Shown here in pieces: positions 25,694-35,609 of a DNA stretch of 64,000 nucleotides. Positions within the stretch are counted from its first letter, which is position 1; each line of letters starts with the position of its first letter. This stretch comes from Paenibacillus uliginis N3/975 (GTDB lineage: Bacteria; Bacillota; Bacilli; Paenibacillales; Paenibacillaceae), in the NCBI RefSeq assembly GCF_900177425.1, contig NZ_LT840184.1, positions 6,011,787 through 6,075,786 of the forward strand, in the 5' to 3' direction. A program made the translations under genes and the position numbers. Below the pieces are notes generated by a model. That model ran no database searches. It saw nothing but the letters and a program-made list of their open reading frames with translations, and was not told where the DNA came from.

Positions 25694-27091
25694 CTATCCT
25701 CTGAATTTTTCAATTATTTCTCTTAATTCATTAAAATATTCAGTAAACATCAATCTTAAATTAACCTTATCACTCCCATGAGGAAGAACTGCTATTTCCC
25801 AGTCAAAGACCTCTTCAGGTGTCTCTTTTTCATTCATATCAGGAAGATAAACATATCTCTTTGAAATTCTAAAATACTTTAAAACTGATAAAGGCAATTT
25901 TCTCATTAAATTATCTAATTTATTTTCATCAGTAACCCTGAAAATAATTAAAGCAGAAAATAATTGTTCCTGTGAGATTGAGTTTGTTGAGATAACTTGC
26001 TCCCAATCATCTGAATAATTAAATAAATCTATAGCCTCAAAGTTACTATTTTCAGATCGTATTACTTCAACAAAATCCAAAGTTGAAAAGTTACTTACTA
26101 AGGATTCAAAAGACTCTATAGCTACGCGTTCTCTCTGACCTAGCTCCAGCTCCCAATTTTCATTTTCATATATTTCATATGTATTTATTTGCTCTTTTCG
26201 ATGATATCCCCAGGCAAAACTCCCTAAATACGGTTGGTAGTAATCGTAATGATCTATATCATAATGATCACTGCCTGAGTTAACTGGATATATATGTACG
26301 TCGAAGGAATAATATTGCCCATCTTCTAGTACATTTCCGTGCCCGAGCAAACGTTTTATTGATTCGTGTGATAAATACGGAATCTCTTTAGTAGGGTATA
26401 GATAATCAACGTACCATGTGTATGAACCATTTTTATCATCGTAATATACTGCTCTTGGTCTTATAGAATGAAACTCAGGCATTGATATTTTTTCAATAGC
26501 ATTTATTCTTTTCTTAATACTTTCTAGGTGAACTTCTGCATAAGAGCCAATACGATTAGATAGATGTATATAATAACCCATTATATTTATTATCCAACGA
26601 TTCGGATTTTCAGTTGCATATATCCTCCACCCATCCAAATTTGACGAAACAGGAAAAAACCGCTGTGCTATTGTCCAAGCTTTAGGTGTAGAAAGTAACC
26701 TCTCCAACATTGCACTATCCCAAAAAATAGCAGACAAATTGTTACTCCTACTATTTATTGCTTCTAATTTGTTCACTACAGTCGATGACGGATATGTGGA
26801 ACATACTAATAAATATCCCGTGGCATCGTGTTGAATACATAAATCTATAATATCGCCCACATCACTTATTGGCACAGCCCTCTCTGCGTGAGCATAGTGT
26901 TTACACTGAACTAACCAGCGTTTTTCAATTGGAAGTATCTTGCTTTTTGGTGATTCCACACATAACAAATCTTTTCCACCATCCGGCCCTTTTCCACTCC
27001 AATAAACCCGCATCCCCATATTGAATAAAATTTCTCTTATTAATAATTCAAACTCATTACCATCAGTATTAAGTTCTTTAAAGTCCAGCAT
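25694..27091 (-). CDS. Mrr-type restriction endonuclease-like protein
   Basis: 465 residues. The first 150 form a PD-(D/E)xK nuclease of the Mrr/REase group: FELLIREILFNMGMRVYWSG, GPDGGKDLLC (catalytic Asp) and WLVQCKHYAHAERAVPISDV (the QxK variant of the catalytic ExK). The remaining 300 residues are acidic and aromatic-rich with no recognised domain and may sense the target. Mrr-type enzymes usually attack modified or foreign DNA. ATG 27091 has GGGAG eight bases upstream. No methyltransferase is encoded nearby, so it is not a classical restriction-modification pair. Confidence 0.78.
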   Translation of the reverse strand: MLDFKELNTDGNEFELLIREILFNMGMRVYWSGKGPDGGKDLLCVESPKSKILPIEKRWLVQCKHYAHAERAVPISDVGDIIDLCIQHDATGYLLVCSTYPSSTVVNKLEAINSRSNNLSAIFWDSAMLERLLSTPKAWTIAQRFFPVSSNLDGWRIYATENPNRWIINIMGYYIHLSNRIGSYAEVHLESIKKRINAIEKISMPEFHSIRPRAVYYDDKNGSYTWYVDYLYPTKEIPYLSHESIKRLLGHGNVLEDGQYYSFDVHIYPVNSGSDHYDIDHYDYYQPYLGSFAWGYHRKEQINTYEIYENENWELELGQRERVAIESFESLVSNFSTLDFVEVIRSENSNFEAIDLFNYSDDWEQVISTNSISQEQLFSALIIFRVTDENKLDNLMRKLPLSVLKYFRISKRYVYLPDMNEKETPEEVFDWEIAVLPHGSDKVNLRLMFTEYFNELREIIEKFRG

Positions 27092-27119
27092 CAATGGTAC
27101 TCCCTTGGCATATGATATT

Positions 27120-27726
27120 AAACTTTTCGCAATTTATTTAAGCACCTTATTATGGCTCAATATAAAAATTAGTACTTGAAGCTACGCATGAACAAAGCGG
27201 AGGGGCGGAGGGATTCTGAAGAAACGATAGCGTTCGCCTTTAAGACCGATTTCAACCTCAATTTATCATTTCAACAAAGAAGTCGGGCTTTAACAGCGAT
27301 CGGAAGAACCCTCCAACCCATAGCGATACTACTTACAGGATCTCAAGCACTGATTTTAGTTTTGAGCCCTTATTATTTAATAGAAATAATTATTAACTCA
27401 ATAAGGGGGCTTCATAGTATTACGTAGTTAAAAAGTTCATTATAAAATTTATAGAGTAATCGGCATAGAGCTTCTACGAGTATGAGTACTCGCGATGAAC
27501 CCGGAGCGACAAACCTTCGCGTTGCTGATCAGCTTATCATGCTCGTCCCTCCATATAAAATTGCACACCTACTTAATCCACCCAATATAGCAAAGCACCA
27601 AAATAAGATTACTCAGTCATATTTAAACCATATTTTTTCGTCATACCATTGGGTACAATATTTAAAATGGTCAGTCAGGTAAGCAAGTATTTTATATCTA
27701 TAACTGGCCTATATTAAATCTCTATT
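27120..27726. other. Intergenic block, possible interspersed repeat
   Basis: About 600 bp without a convincing gene, separating two pairs of defence-like genes. Positions 27176-27340 are GC-richer than the surroundings and start AAAGCGGAGGGGCGGAGGG. I recall similar intergenic sequence in other Paenibacillus genomes, but cannot verify this here. A long inverted repeat AGCCCTTATT/AATAAGGGGGCT lies at about 27366-27412. An 83-codon plus-strand frame across it has no ribosome site. Confidence 0.35.
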
Positions 27727-30519
27727 TTATTTTGAAAACCCATACTTACTCTCACGTTGTTTAAAAGCTTCTTCCCCACCTTCAAGTAAACTAGCAACTT
27801 CTTTTCGAATTTCAAAGTTCTCAATGGAACCTGCTCGATATAGAATTTTATTATCTATAAAATCAGCAACTATTATTTGCTCAGCATCAGAATTAACTAC
27901 TAAATTAGCATTATGGGTTGCAATAATAATTTGTCGTTTCTCTTTTGCTTTTCGGAATGTGGTAAGCAACTCTTCAGAAATAAATCTATTGTCCAAATTA
28001 TCCTCTGGTTGATCTAATATTATAGGGTAATCTCCGTCTGCTAAATATAATTTTAATATTACCGCTCCCTTTTGACCAACACTCAATTTAGATAGTTCAA
28101 CATCATTAAAATATACTTTTGTATCTAATTGAAAATAGTCATGAGTAAGCCATTTGAAGTAGTCAAATATAGTTTTATTTTTCCTTAAATATTTGACTAT
28201 TAATTTGTAGCTTGTTATGTCTATATCCGTACTATTTTCAAGGTAACCTATAATATTACTACCTGTTTGATCTAAAAATTCACTTGGAAGTTTCCTTTTA
28301 TCAAAAATATCATCTGCCAGTTCCTCAAACTGAGTTCTATCAAAATAAACTTCTGCTTTAAAGTCAATGTTCTGGAGAATGTCTTTTTCAGATGACTTGT
28401 AGGCTTCAATTATTCGATCATATGAATTTTGTTGACCTTTATAGTTAAGTAATAGTTCCTCATATTTAGTATTCAGTTCAACAACCTTACTGTCTAACTC
28501 ACTCTGTTTTTTCCGAATTTCTGAGATTTTTTCAATTATCTCCTCTTTTGCTTTCTCTAATTCACCCTTCTCTTTCAACAAAACAGCCTGCTCACTTTGT
28601 CTACCAGTAAAACTCTTTATATCTTCAGTATGCTTCTTTCTCTGATCTTCTAGATCTAGTTTCCCTATAGTAGCATATACTTTATTCTTGTTAATTGCCG
28701 CTAAAATATTGCTAAAATCCACACGAGATACTTCCTCAATTACTAACTGTGAATTTTGTTGATTAAGTCTCTCAATTTGAGCATTTATAGAAACTTGGAT
28801 TTCATCAAGTTCTTTAGCCAAGTTCTCACAATCGCTAATAAATTCTTTCGCTATTTCAAATTGTTTATCTAATTCCTTTAACTTTCCAGTTAACTTGAGT
28901 GTATCTTCTTCTTCTTGCCTTGTAAGTGTACCTTCAAAATCAAGTAACTTTATTACTCTATCCTTCAGTTCACCTTTCTTAATTTCAAGCTGTCGATTCA
29001 GGCCCTCAATAATCTCCGGAGAAGTTTCGGCTATTAGTATGTCAATTTCAGCTATAAGTGTAGCTATCTCTCGATTAACTTGTAGAATTTTATTATCCAT
29101 TTCAATATAAGAACGATATTCGTAATCATCTATTTTTGATAATTGGGTAAAAATTAAATTCTGTATATCTTTGTGCATTGCCTTCGTATTACCCGCTACT
29201 TCTTCTATTTTCCCCTGTGGTAAATAGCGAACTTGCCCATTAGAAAAGAAAGTATTTTCAGTTAATTTTTTTGTGAATGAAGTCTGGTCATCTAAAAAAT
29301 CAATTGATACCTCTAAATCAGAGCAATCTTTCTCAATCCTCTGTACAAAGGAGTTTTGATCTTCATTATTGTTATTAGTTGCTCTTCCCCTTAAATCATA
29401 ATGACGACTTCTATCGTATTCACTATAACAATTCGCAATTAGATCCAGTACAGCAGTCTTACCTGAGCCTTTTCCTCCAATAACGGCCACTAAATTCTTA
29501 TTAAATTGCAAATTAACATCATTAAATCCTAACTCTTGGTTTATTTCCACTGCGTTCATTTTAAACCTTTTCAAAGAAAAAATATTTTTTTTGCTATCTG
29601 GTTCATCTTTTTGAATTCTCACTCTAGTATCTGGTTCAAACAGTAACTGACGCAAACCCGCAAAGGTGGGTTCACCCTTTATCCAACAAAACCGATCTAG
29701 ATCCGGTTTAAACAACTTATCAAAATCATGTGCATCTGATCCGTGTAAACATGCCTTTAAAGTTCCACATTTCCTAATGACCTCATCTTTCGAATCAATT
29801 CCCTGACCAAGAAAGTACTTACAGTCGTTGTTATTGCCTGAGAATATAAAGTGCACATTTCGATATAATTCTTGTCTAGTAGAAGCTATAGAATTGTCTT
29901 TAAGACCCGAAATACCATCAGATGAGCTATTGCTTGCAACGATAAAAATCTTATCTTTGTATCTTTGCTCTGTTTCTATTAGATTCTTTAAATCATTAAC
30001 ATTTACTTTAAATTGATTAACTCCTTCTTTATAGCAATCGGACTCATTTAAAAGAGCAGGATTAAATGCCTTTCCTAAAGAAGAAAGATCATCTTTATTA
30101 CATCTATATTTACTCCCATTGTAATCATATTTTAATTCATCTAAAAACCTTCTAATATCCTGCACTGTCAACTCATTTGAGAAAATACAATGTACGTTTA
30201 TCGCCTTATTCTTGTCCGTAATTGGAACAATACGAAATTCGACATTAGCTAGTATCAAATCAAAGTTTTTTAACCGGCCTTTATCTTTATATTCCATAAC
30301 CCTTTCAAATCCATCTATTGAACAATAGTCAGTAATACCAACAACTGAAACAGATGAATCTGCTGATTCAAGCTTATCAATATATTTTCCCCAAATTTGT
30401 TCTCCATATTGAGTTGATTCTTCCGTATTCTCAAATTTATACTGCATATTAAGAACTGACTCTGGTGTATGGACATGCAAATCCCATCTTTTCCATGTTG
30501 AACCGATTGATTTATGCAT
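27727..30519 (-). CDS. PHP + SMC-like ATPase (TrlF-like)
   Basis: 930 residues. Residues about 10-300 form a PHP domain, opening with the metal motif WDLHVHTPES and including GSDAHDFDKLF. Then comes an SMC/Rad50-like ATPase: Walker A VIGGKGSGKTAVLD (about 350), long coiled coils (about 480-720), signature LSVGQKGAVIL, Walker B DYPIILDQPEDNLDN and switch His in IIIATHNANLV. This fits proteins labelled 'TrlF family AAA-like ATPase'. PHP domains hydrolyse phosphoesters, so it may be an ATP-gated nuclease or nucleotidase. It follows the HD-GHKL gene by 54 bp and is very likely its partner. Confidence 0.85.
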   Translation of the reverse strand: MHKSIGSTWKRWDLHVHTPESVLNMQYKFENTEESTQYGEQIWGKYIDKLESADSSVSVVGITDYCSIDGFERVMEYKDKGRLKNFDLILANVEFRIVPITDKNKAINVHCIFSNELTVQDIRRFLDELKYDYNGSKYRCNKDDLSSLGKAFNPALLNESDCYKEGVNQFKVNVNDLKNLIETEQRYKDKIFIVASNSSSDGISGLKDNSIASTRQELYRNVHFIFSGNNNDCKYFLGQGIDSKDEVIRKCGTLKACLHGSDAHDFDKLFKPDLDRFCWIKGEPTFAGLRQLLFEPDTRVRIQKDEPDSKKNIFSLKRFKMNAVEINQELGFNDVNLQFNKNLVAVIGGKGSGKTAVLDLIANCYSEYDRSRHYDLRGRATNNNNEDQNSFVQRIEKDCSDLEVSIDFLDDQTSFTKKLTENTFFSNGQVRYLPQGKIEEVAGNTKAMHKDIQNLIFTQLSKIDDYEYRSYIEMDNKILQVNREIATLIAEIDILIAETSPEIIEGLNRQLEIKKGELKDRVIKLLDFEGTLTRQEEEDTLKLTGKLKELDKQFEIAKEFISDCENLAKELDEIQVSINAQIERLNQQNSQLVIEEVSRVDFSNILAAINKNKVYATIGKLDLEDQRKKHTEDIKSFTGRQSEQAVLLKEKGELEKAKEEIIEKISEIRKKQSELDSKVVELNTKYEELLLNYKGQQNSYDRIIEAYKSSEKDILQNIDFKAEVYFDRTQFEELADDIFDKRKLPSEFLDQTGSNIIGYLENSTDIDITSYKLIVKYLRKNKTIFDYFKWLTHDYFQLDTKVYFNDVELSKLSVGQKGAVILKLYLADGDYPIILDQPEDNLDNRFISEELLTTFRKAKEKRQIIIATHNANLVVNSDAEQIIVADFIDNKILYRAGSIENFEIRKEVASLLEGGEEAFKQRESKYGFSK

Positions 30520-30573
30520 ATAATTTGTGTCCCTTCTCTCCCTAAGTAAGAAATCAGCATTGAAGTTTCGTAA

Positions 30574-33000
30574 TCATCTATTTACTTTATTTAGCCCATT
30601 AATAAAAGGTTGACTCTTGGCATTCGTTAATAATATATCTTTTAATATATTCCAATAATTTTCTTCAACTTTTTCTGATATAGCCTCACACACTATATAT
30701 GCTAGATCTTCTTCAAATTGAAACCATTTATCAGTAAGCAATACTTGAGTTCTAGATGAATTTAAATCTAAATCTCTACTACCACATACATCCAATACTA
30801 ATAATACAGGTATCGGCCATTTAATCTGCACTTGATTTCTCTGTGTTCTCCAGTAATCCGGAAATAGTGTAGTTGGGACTTCTATTCCGTGTAACGAAAA
30901 TCTAGATTTTGATTTAACAATACTACTACTACTGAAAGACTCTTCTATTTCATTCCCTATAGTTATACTAATTGTGGTAGAACTCATTTGTATTGCATTT
31001 TCTGTTAATTTGTAAGATTTCTCTAAATTGTATGTTTCAAAATCGATTTCAACATCTTTCGATTTCAGTTTTATTTGATCGGCAGGATGACCTTCTTTTT
31101 CTAAAATAAATACTGCAATTGAGCCAACAATGCCAGATTTGTCGTTTACAGAGAATTGAATTTTATTTATATTATCATGCTCTGACCATTCAGTACCTCC
31201 TAAAGAGAGAGCATCAATAGTTCTAAAGCTATTCTGGTCTCTTTCTTTAGTAATAGTAGCTGTACAAATTTTAATTTTACATGGTGGATTTGGTATTGCA
31301 CTTTCTACTGCTTCAATAAATTGCTTATCATCCATACGATTCCATGGATTTGTTTTTTTTCTTAGAATTAGTTTTGTTGAAGTTCCTGGTTTAGTTCGCT
31401 TGCCACTCTTTATCCAGAAAATACTTTCCTGCCCTTCAACAGTCAAATTAATAGGTTCACTAGACTCATGAGGACCGTAAACTCTTCTAGTATCAACAAT
31501 TAAAGTATCTGCCACCATAAAACAAGATAAAATGCCAATTCCAAATCTTGAAGTCGGTGTAAATGACGCATTAAATTCTGATTTCATATCATAAAAATCT
31601 GACGACTTATAAAACGATGAGCCCACTTTTGTATAATATGAATCAATAATATACTGATCCATACCAATTCCATTGTCGATAACTTCTAAAATATCCTCAT
31701 TCTCTTCAGTCTTATATCCTACGGTAATCTCAGGAGTATATGAATTTCCCCATTCTTTTTCTAATGCTTGTCTAAGTAAACATGCATCTATTGAATTTTG
31801 AATTAATTCCCTTAATGCAACTTCTGGATCACCATACAATTTTGTACCCATTAGTAGGTCTATAACTTGATTCTTACTAAGATTAAACTGAGTATCGCGA
31901 TACATATATAATGGATTGCCACGAATATCTTTTTTAGTCGTAATTTTAGATCTATCTACTTGAAAGGGTATCTGAATACACAGATCTCTATTATTACCTC
32001 TATGATATTCATTTAGTTTATTTATTAAATTATTGCAAGAGCTTAACTCTGAATCTATCAAATTACAAAATTGATGAATTGAAGCTTCAATAGCTGGATG
32101 AGTGCACTTTGCTTGAAACTGTATAACTTCATCACTAATAAACCATGACTCAATTGAACGATGTTTATTCCATTCCTGTAATGAAACTGGATTTCGCACT
32201 GCTAAATGTGAAAATAAAACTGCTGGCGTTCGCTTTGCATCAAAATCTAATATATCAGCAAGTCTTAATATAATTGCTATTAAAGGTAGACAGGCATAGA
32301 TACCTTGACCACATAAGAACTGCTTATCTAAGTCCATAACTGAATGAACATTTTCATTGTGACTAAAACATATCTCTGCAACTTCACCAGCTAAATCAGT
32401 ATCCCTGTATCTAATCTTATCTGCCCAATCCCTAATAATAATTTCTTTCGCACGAAATGAATGTGTTTCTCTTATGTAGTCAGAAATTAAATAGCTTTTC
32501 ATCAATTCAGCTTTACTATTGTTTCCTTGATTAGATAAATCATTAATTACCGCAGTTCTGTCCGGCTTTGCGGAAACGTATCTTTTGAATTTTAAGTATT
32601 CCTCTTCATCCAACTCATCTTCAAAATCCGGATATTTATCCCATACTTTTTTCCATGAAACAACTGACTTTTCATCAGGTGCCATACCTATATCGTGAAA
32701 AAAAGCACTTAGAATTAAAATCAGTAATTCAGGAACAGACAATTTAGAAATATTTTTTGGTGTTAACAAGTTCTCCATTAGCTTTAATACTCTAAATAAA
32801 TGATCGCCATCATGTAGTGTGTATTCCCCCATATGACGAAGAATTGTTTTAGTTCTTTGATATGCATAGTGTGAAACATCATCAACAAGTGTCAACACAT
32901 GCCTACCCGATACATCGTCTTCACATTTCAATGCTAGAGTTTTATATAGATTGCTATTTTCTAGTCTTAATTTAGTTTCTTCCCGCCAATCTTCTGTCAT
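30574..33000 (-). CDS. HD domain + Hsp90-like (GHKL) ATPase
   Basis: 808 residues. The first 270 contain an HD phosphohydrolase domain: LHDGDHLFRV, then the HD pair in SAFFHDIGMAPD, SHNENVHSV and ILRLADILDFD. From about 370 a GHKL ATPase follows: N-box ALRELIQNSIDACLLRQAL, G1 box EVIDNGIGMDQY and G2 box SRFGIGILSCF. The C-terminal 250 residues have no clear domain. This pairs a nucleotide- or phosphate-hydrolysing domain with a conformational ATPase of the Hsp90/MutL fold. ATG follows AGAGGGG. First gene of the island's operon, with the PHP-SMC gene next. I know of no established function for this fusion. Confidence 0.85.
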   Translation of the reverse strand: MTEDWREETKLRLENSNLYKTLALKCEDDVSGRHVLTLVDDVSHYAYQRTKTILRHMGEYTLHDGDHLFRVLKLMENLLTPKNISKLSVPELLILILSAFFHDIGMAPDEKSVVSWKKVWDKYPDFEDELDEEEYLKFKRYVSAKPDRTAVINDLSNQGNNSKAELMKSYLISDYIRETHSFRAKEIIIRDWADKIRYRDTDLAGEVAEICFSHNENVHSVMDLDKQFLCGQGIYACLPLIAIILRLADILDFDAKRTPAVLFSHLAVRNPVSLQEWNKHRSIESWFISDEVIQFQAKCTHPAIEASIHQFCNLIDSELSSCNNLINKLNEYHRGNNRDLCIQIPFQVDRSKITTKKDIRGNPLYMYRDTQFNLSKNQVIDLLMGTKLYGDPEVALRELIQNSIDACLLRQALEKEWGNSYTPEITVGYKTEENEDILEVIDNGIGMDQYIIDSYYTKVGSSFYKSSDFYDMKSEFNASFTPTSRFGIGILSCFMVADTLIVDTRRVYGPHESSEPINLTVEGQESIFWIKSGKRTKPGTSTKLILRKKTNPWNRMDDKQFIEAVESAIPNPPCKIKICTATITKERDQNSFRTIDALSLGGTEWSEHDNINKIQFSVNDKSGIVGSIAVFILEKEGHPADQIKLKSKDVEIDFETYNLEKSYKLTENAIQMSSTTISITIGNEIEESFSSSSIVKSKSRFSLHGIEVPTTLFPDYWRTQRNQVQIKWPIPVLLVLDVCGSRDLDLNSSRTQVLLTDKWFQFEEDLAYIVCEAISEKVEENYWNILKDILLTNAKSQPFINGLNKVNR

Positions 33001-33318
33001 ATCATATCCCCTCTCAATTTATCATCAAATTATAATTAACATTATCCATTAAGAAGCATACACCACTACTATAAGAAAACTTCAACACTACTCGACAAAA
33101 TCCCTGCTCATATTACTATTTGCTAGTATAACAGGCATATCAATAAGATATGCGCCCTGAACTTTCAGGGCTCTTGTTTATAGGCTGGGTAGGTATACTG
33201 AGAACAACTAGATGACTTTTATGTAAGAGGTCTGGTTAGCGAACTTGTTCTGGAAAAAGATTTAAAATTTTTATTCAAGAATATTAATGATCCGATTAAG
33301 ACATTATTATAGACATTT
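33001..33318. other. Upstream region of the defence-like operon
   Basis: No gene seen. Contains the start of the operon and, toward 33300, the first of the repeated GTCTACA motifs. Confidence 0.35.
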
Positions 33319-33378
33319 CGTCTACAATGATCTTTTAAAATTCTGCTGAGAAATTCTGATGTCTACATTCCGTCTACA
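33319..33378. repeat. Triplet of GTCTACA motifs (left copy)
   Basis: CGTCTACA at 33319 and 33371 with TGTCTACA at 33360. The last two are 11 bp apart. The same trio, with the same 11-bp spacing, lies at 34019-34071 beside functional ssrA. Arrangement and position next to an attachment scar resemble integrase arm-type binding sites. Confidence 0.6.
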
Positions 33379-33392
33379 TTTTCAGGCATAAC

Positions 33393-33423
33393 AAAAACCC
33401 AGCCCTTATCGGGGCTGGGTTTT
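33393..33423 (-). terminator. ssrA-type terminator (copy)
   Basis: AAAACCCAGCCC/GGGCTGGGTTTT stem, nearly identical to the resident ssrA terminator at 34086-34116. Confidence 0.85.
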
Positions 33424-33428
33424 CACAA

Positions 33429-33456
33429 TGGAGGCGAGGGGAGTCGAACCCCTGTC
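33429..33456 (-). repeat. ssrA 3'-end fragment
   Basis: 28 nt identical to the resident ssrA 3' end (TGGAGGCGAGGGGAGTCGAA, then CCCCTGTC). With its terminator and the upstream GTCTACA trio it forms about 110 bp duplicated at 34019-34148. This pair of direct repeats bounds a 0.7-kb unit. Confidence 0.88.
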
Positions 33457-33470
33457 TCCATCTAAGTGAG

Positions 33471-33938
33471 TTACCTAAGATATGTCATCTTAATATCTAC
33501 GAGGGTATCCAAATTGATTTCAATCCCCATATCCTCATGTTCATTAATAGCAATTAATGTTTTATCTTTGATACTTAATTTTTTTATAGGATTTGTTTCA
33601 TCAAAAAAGATACCCCAAACCAAATTGTCATTTGCATCTGTGCAAGCAATGAAGCCTTCATTTCCCATTTGCCCATCCCCGCCATAAATTTTACCGCCTT
33701 GATAGTCAATATTCGTCCATGCATCAACCATTGTCCAGCATTCGGCGTCATATTTTTCAATACTTTCAATAGTTGTATCACACTGGGGAGAACAGTAAAT
33801 TTTGCGCTCATTGTTGTTAGGATTGTAATATGTCGCGACATTTAAAATGATTATTTTGCCATTTGGAAAAGCAATGCAATTAATTCCAGGCAACTCACGT
33901 TGTTCAGCAGACCAATGTTTAATTATTAAATTGCTCAT
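33471..33938 (-). CDS. Hypothetical protein, 155 residues
   Basis: Acidic soluble protein rich in beta-forming segments (GINCIAFPNGKIIILNVATY; YCSPQCDTTIESIEKYD; TLIAINEHEDMGIEI). Two Cys in CSPQC. I do not recognise the family. It is the sole gene of the 0.7-kb unit between the ssrA scar at 33429 and functional ssrA, i.e. the most recent insertion by position. Its end at 33471 is 15 bp from the scar. Size and acidity would suit an immunity or anti-defence factor, but no motif supports this. Confidence 0.6.
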   Translation of the reverse strand: MSNLIIKHWSAEQRELPGINCIAFPNGKIIILNVATYYNPNNNERKIYCSPQCDTTIESIEKYDAECWTMVDAWTNIDYQGGKIYGGDGQMGNEGFIACTDANDNLVWGIFFDETNPIKKLSIKDKTLIAINEHEDMGIEINLDTLVDIKMTYLR

Positions 33939-34018
33939 AACTTTATCCTTTCAAATTTTTTTCACAAGAGTTGTAATATACTTTCTAATACTATAAATCA
34001 GGAATCTTTTGTTCAACT

Positions 34019-34071
34019 CGTCTACAAGAATTGAGATATCACCAAAGTCTCGTGTCTACAATCCGTCTACA
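34019..34071. repeat. Triplet of GTCTACA motifs (right copy)
   Basis: CGTCTACA at 34019 and 34064 with TGTCTACA at 34053. Mirrors 33319-33378. Lies just beyond the ssrA terminator. Confidence 0.6.
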
Positions 34072-34085
34072 ATTTCAGGCATAAT

Positions 34086-34116
34086 AAAAACCCAGCCTTA
34101 TTAGGACTGGGTTTTA
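34086..34116 (-). terminator. ssrA terminator
   Basis: AAAACCCAG…CTGGGTTTT stem directly after the ssrA 3' end on the minus strand, followed by T-rich sequence. Confidence 0.85.
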
Positions 34117-34120
34117 ACAA

Positions 34121-34482
34121 TGGAGGCGAGGGGAGTCGAACCCCTGTCCGAAGATAACGACAACACAAGCTTCTACGGGTGTAGTGACAGATTTGATGTC
34201 ACCCTAGAGACTCCCTGTCACCGGATTCCCTTCAGGTCAGCCTGATTATCTTCTTCAGCACACCCCAGGCGGAGATGTGACAGCGTATCCCACTAAAGTT
34301 GGGCCCTTATCTCGGCACATGGGCGATGCAGAGTAAGAGCACGCTCACAGGTTATTAAGCTGCGAAAGCGTAGTTGTTTTGTTGTTTGCCGTTTAATAGG
34401 CTTTAGCGTTGATGAAGTGGACGCGTCCCCACTACCCGCTACTCATGCCCGAACTATCCCCGTCGAATCCAAAAACGCCCCC
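34121..34482 (-). ncRNA. ssrA: Transfer-messenger RNA (tmRNA)
   Basis: 362-nt tmRNA that rescues stalled ribosomes with SmpB. The acceptor stem pairs GGGGGCG (34476-34482 in complement) with CGCCTCC (34122-34128); the discriminator A is at 34121 and CCA is not encoded. The T-arm is GGGGTTCGACTCCCC. The tag frame reads GKQQNNYAFAA followed by two stops (TAATAA), giving the usual hydrophobic degradation tail, with Phe where many species have Leu. The pseudoknot stem GUGACAG/CUGUCAC is intact. Its 3' end is the target used repeatedly by the integrated elements to the left. It lies downstream of smpB, the conserved Bacillales order. Confidence 0.97.
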
Positions 34483-34884
34483 TTAATGTGAGAAACAGCG
34501 ACCTTCCTTTATGGAAGTGAACTGTCTACTCAAAAGGGCTTCTGGATTAGATCAAAGACGATCAGCCATAGCAGATCGATCTATTCCACATCCTTTCCCT
34601 CCAAGAAAGAATGACGAAGCTTTACGCTTGTTTTCAATGATCTTAACGATCTCTTACATCACTTAGTATATCACATTTTGCTGCAAAGTGATATACATTT
34701 CACAGGGAGAACAGCTAAAATCTGCCATCCGCTGTGTTTATTATTACACCATATGTTTATGACTTAAACATGATGCCACATTCGTAATGTTCTTACAAAT
34801 CACTGTAAAAAATCACAATTTGATGAACCATCTTCGACATGCATCCGAGAGGCCATATTTCCCTAACAACTACACCATGCCAGC
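34483..34884. other. smpB-ssrA spacer
   Basis: About 400 bp holding the ssrA promoter region. No gene seen. It contains a perfect 9-bp palindrome listed separately. Confidence 0.45.
34666..34696. promoter_or_regulatory. Palindrome in the ssrA upstream region
   Basis: GTATATCAC (34666-34674) and GTGATATAC (34688-34696) form a perfect 9-bp inverted repeat with a 13-bp gap. On the minus strand one arm contains TATACT, a good -10 box, so the palindrome may overlap the ssrA promoter and act as an operator. The bound factor is unknown. Confidence 0.45.
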
Positions 34885-35364
34885 TTATCTCGCGATCTTC
34901 TGCTTCTCGCGCAGAGCCCGCTGGATATCACGCTGAGCATCCCGCTTCGCGGCTGTATCCCGCTTGTCGTACTGCTTCTTACCTTTACCCAAGCCGAGCA
35001 GCAGCTTCGCATAGCCATTACGGACGTACACCTTCAGCGGCACAATAGAGTAGCCGTCCTGCTTGGACTGACCCAGCAGCTTGCGGATCTGCTCCTTATG
35101 CATAAGAAGCTTCCGGGTCCGGGTTGGATCCGTTGGATTGCTTCGGTTGCCCTGTTCAAACGGGCTGATGTGCATGTTATGGATATGGATCTCGCCATTC
35201 CGGATCGTAGCAAAAGCATCTCCGATGTTCGCGCGGCCATTACGTATAGATTTAATCTCCGTGCCGGTCAGCACCATACCGGCTTCATACGTATCTTCGA
35301 TGAAGTAATCATGGGAAGCTTTCTTGTTCTGGGCCAGAACCTTCCCGTCACTTTTCTTACCCAT
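34885..35364 (-). CDS. smpB: SsrA-binding protein SmpB
   Basis: 159 residues, full length. Binds the tRNA-like part of tmRNA and brings it to stalled ribosomes. Hallmarks are the start KVLAQNKKASHDYFIEDTYE, GTEIKSIRNGRANIGDAFA, HIHNMHISPFEQGN and a basic C-terminal tail (RDTAAKRDAQRDIQRALREK) that enters the empty mRNA channel. ATG is preceded by AGGAGTG. It lies about 250 bp after rnr and 400 bp before ssrA, the standard arrangement. Confidence 0.97.
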   Translation of the reverse strand: MGKKSDGKVLAQNKKASHDYFIEDTYEAGMVLTGTEIKSIRNGRANIGDAFATIRNGEIHIHNMHISPFEQGNRSNPTDPTRTRKLLMHKEQIRKLLGQSKQDGYSIVPLKVYVRNGYAKLLLGLGKGKKQYDKRDTAAKRDAQRDIQRALREKQKIAR

Positions 35365-35609
35365 AGGATCACTCCTTATCCCCTAAAAATAACTACCAAA
35401 TGAAACAAAAGAACTTCTGGAAGATGCCTTAACAAAAGCAACCTTACCAGAAGTCCATTGTATCAACAGAACCCGTCAAAAGCAAGGCAGGACAAGCGTT
35501 TGGGAGCTTTTATTCCCATAACGAAAGTCCAGCTGGAAAAAGAGCCTTAACTTCTCCCAGCCGATGTACTTTGCTTTATTGCATTTGGTTTGGCATCTCA
35601 AGGTTCCAG
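35365..35609. other. rnr-smpB spacer with hairpin
   Basis: 245 bp. ACTTCTGG (35411-35418) and CCAGAAGT (35447-35454) can pair; no T run on the minus strand, so an RNA-processing or attenuating element rather than a plain terminator. Confidence 0.4.
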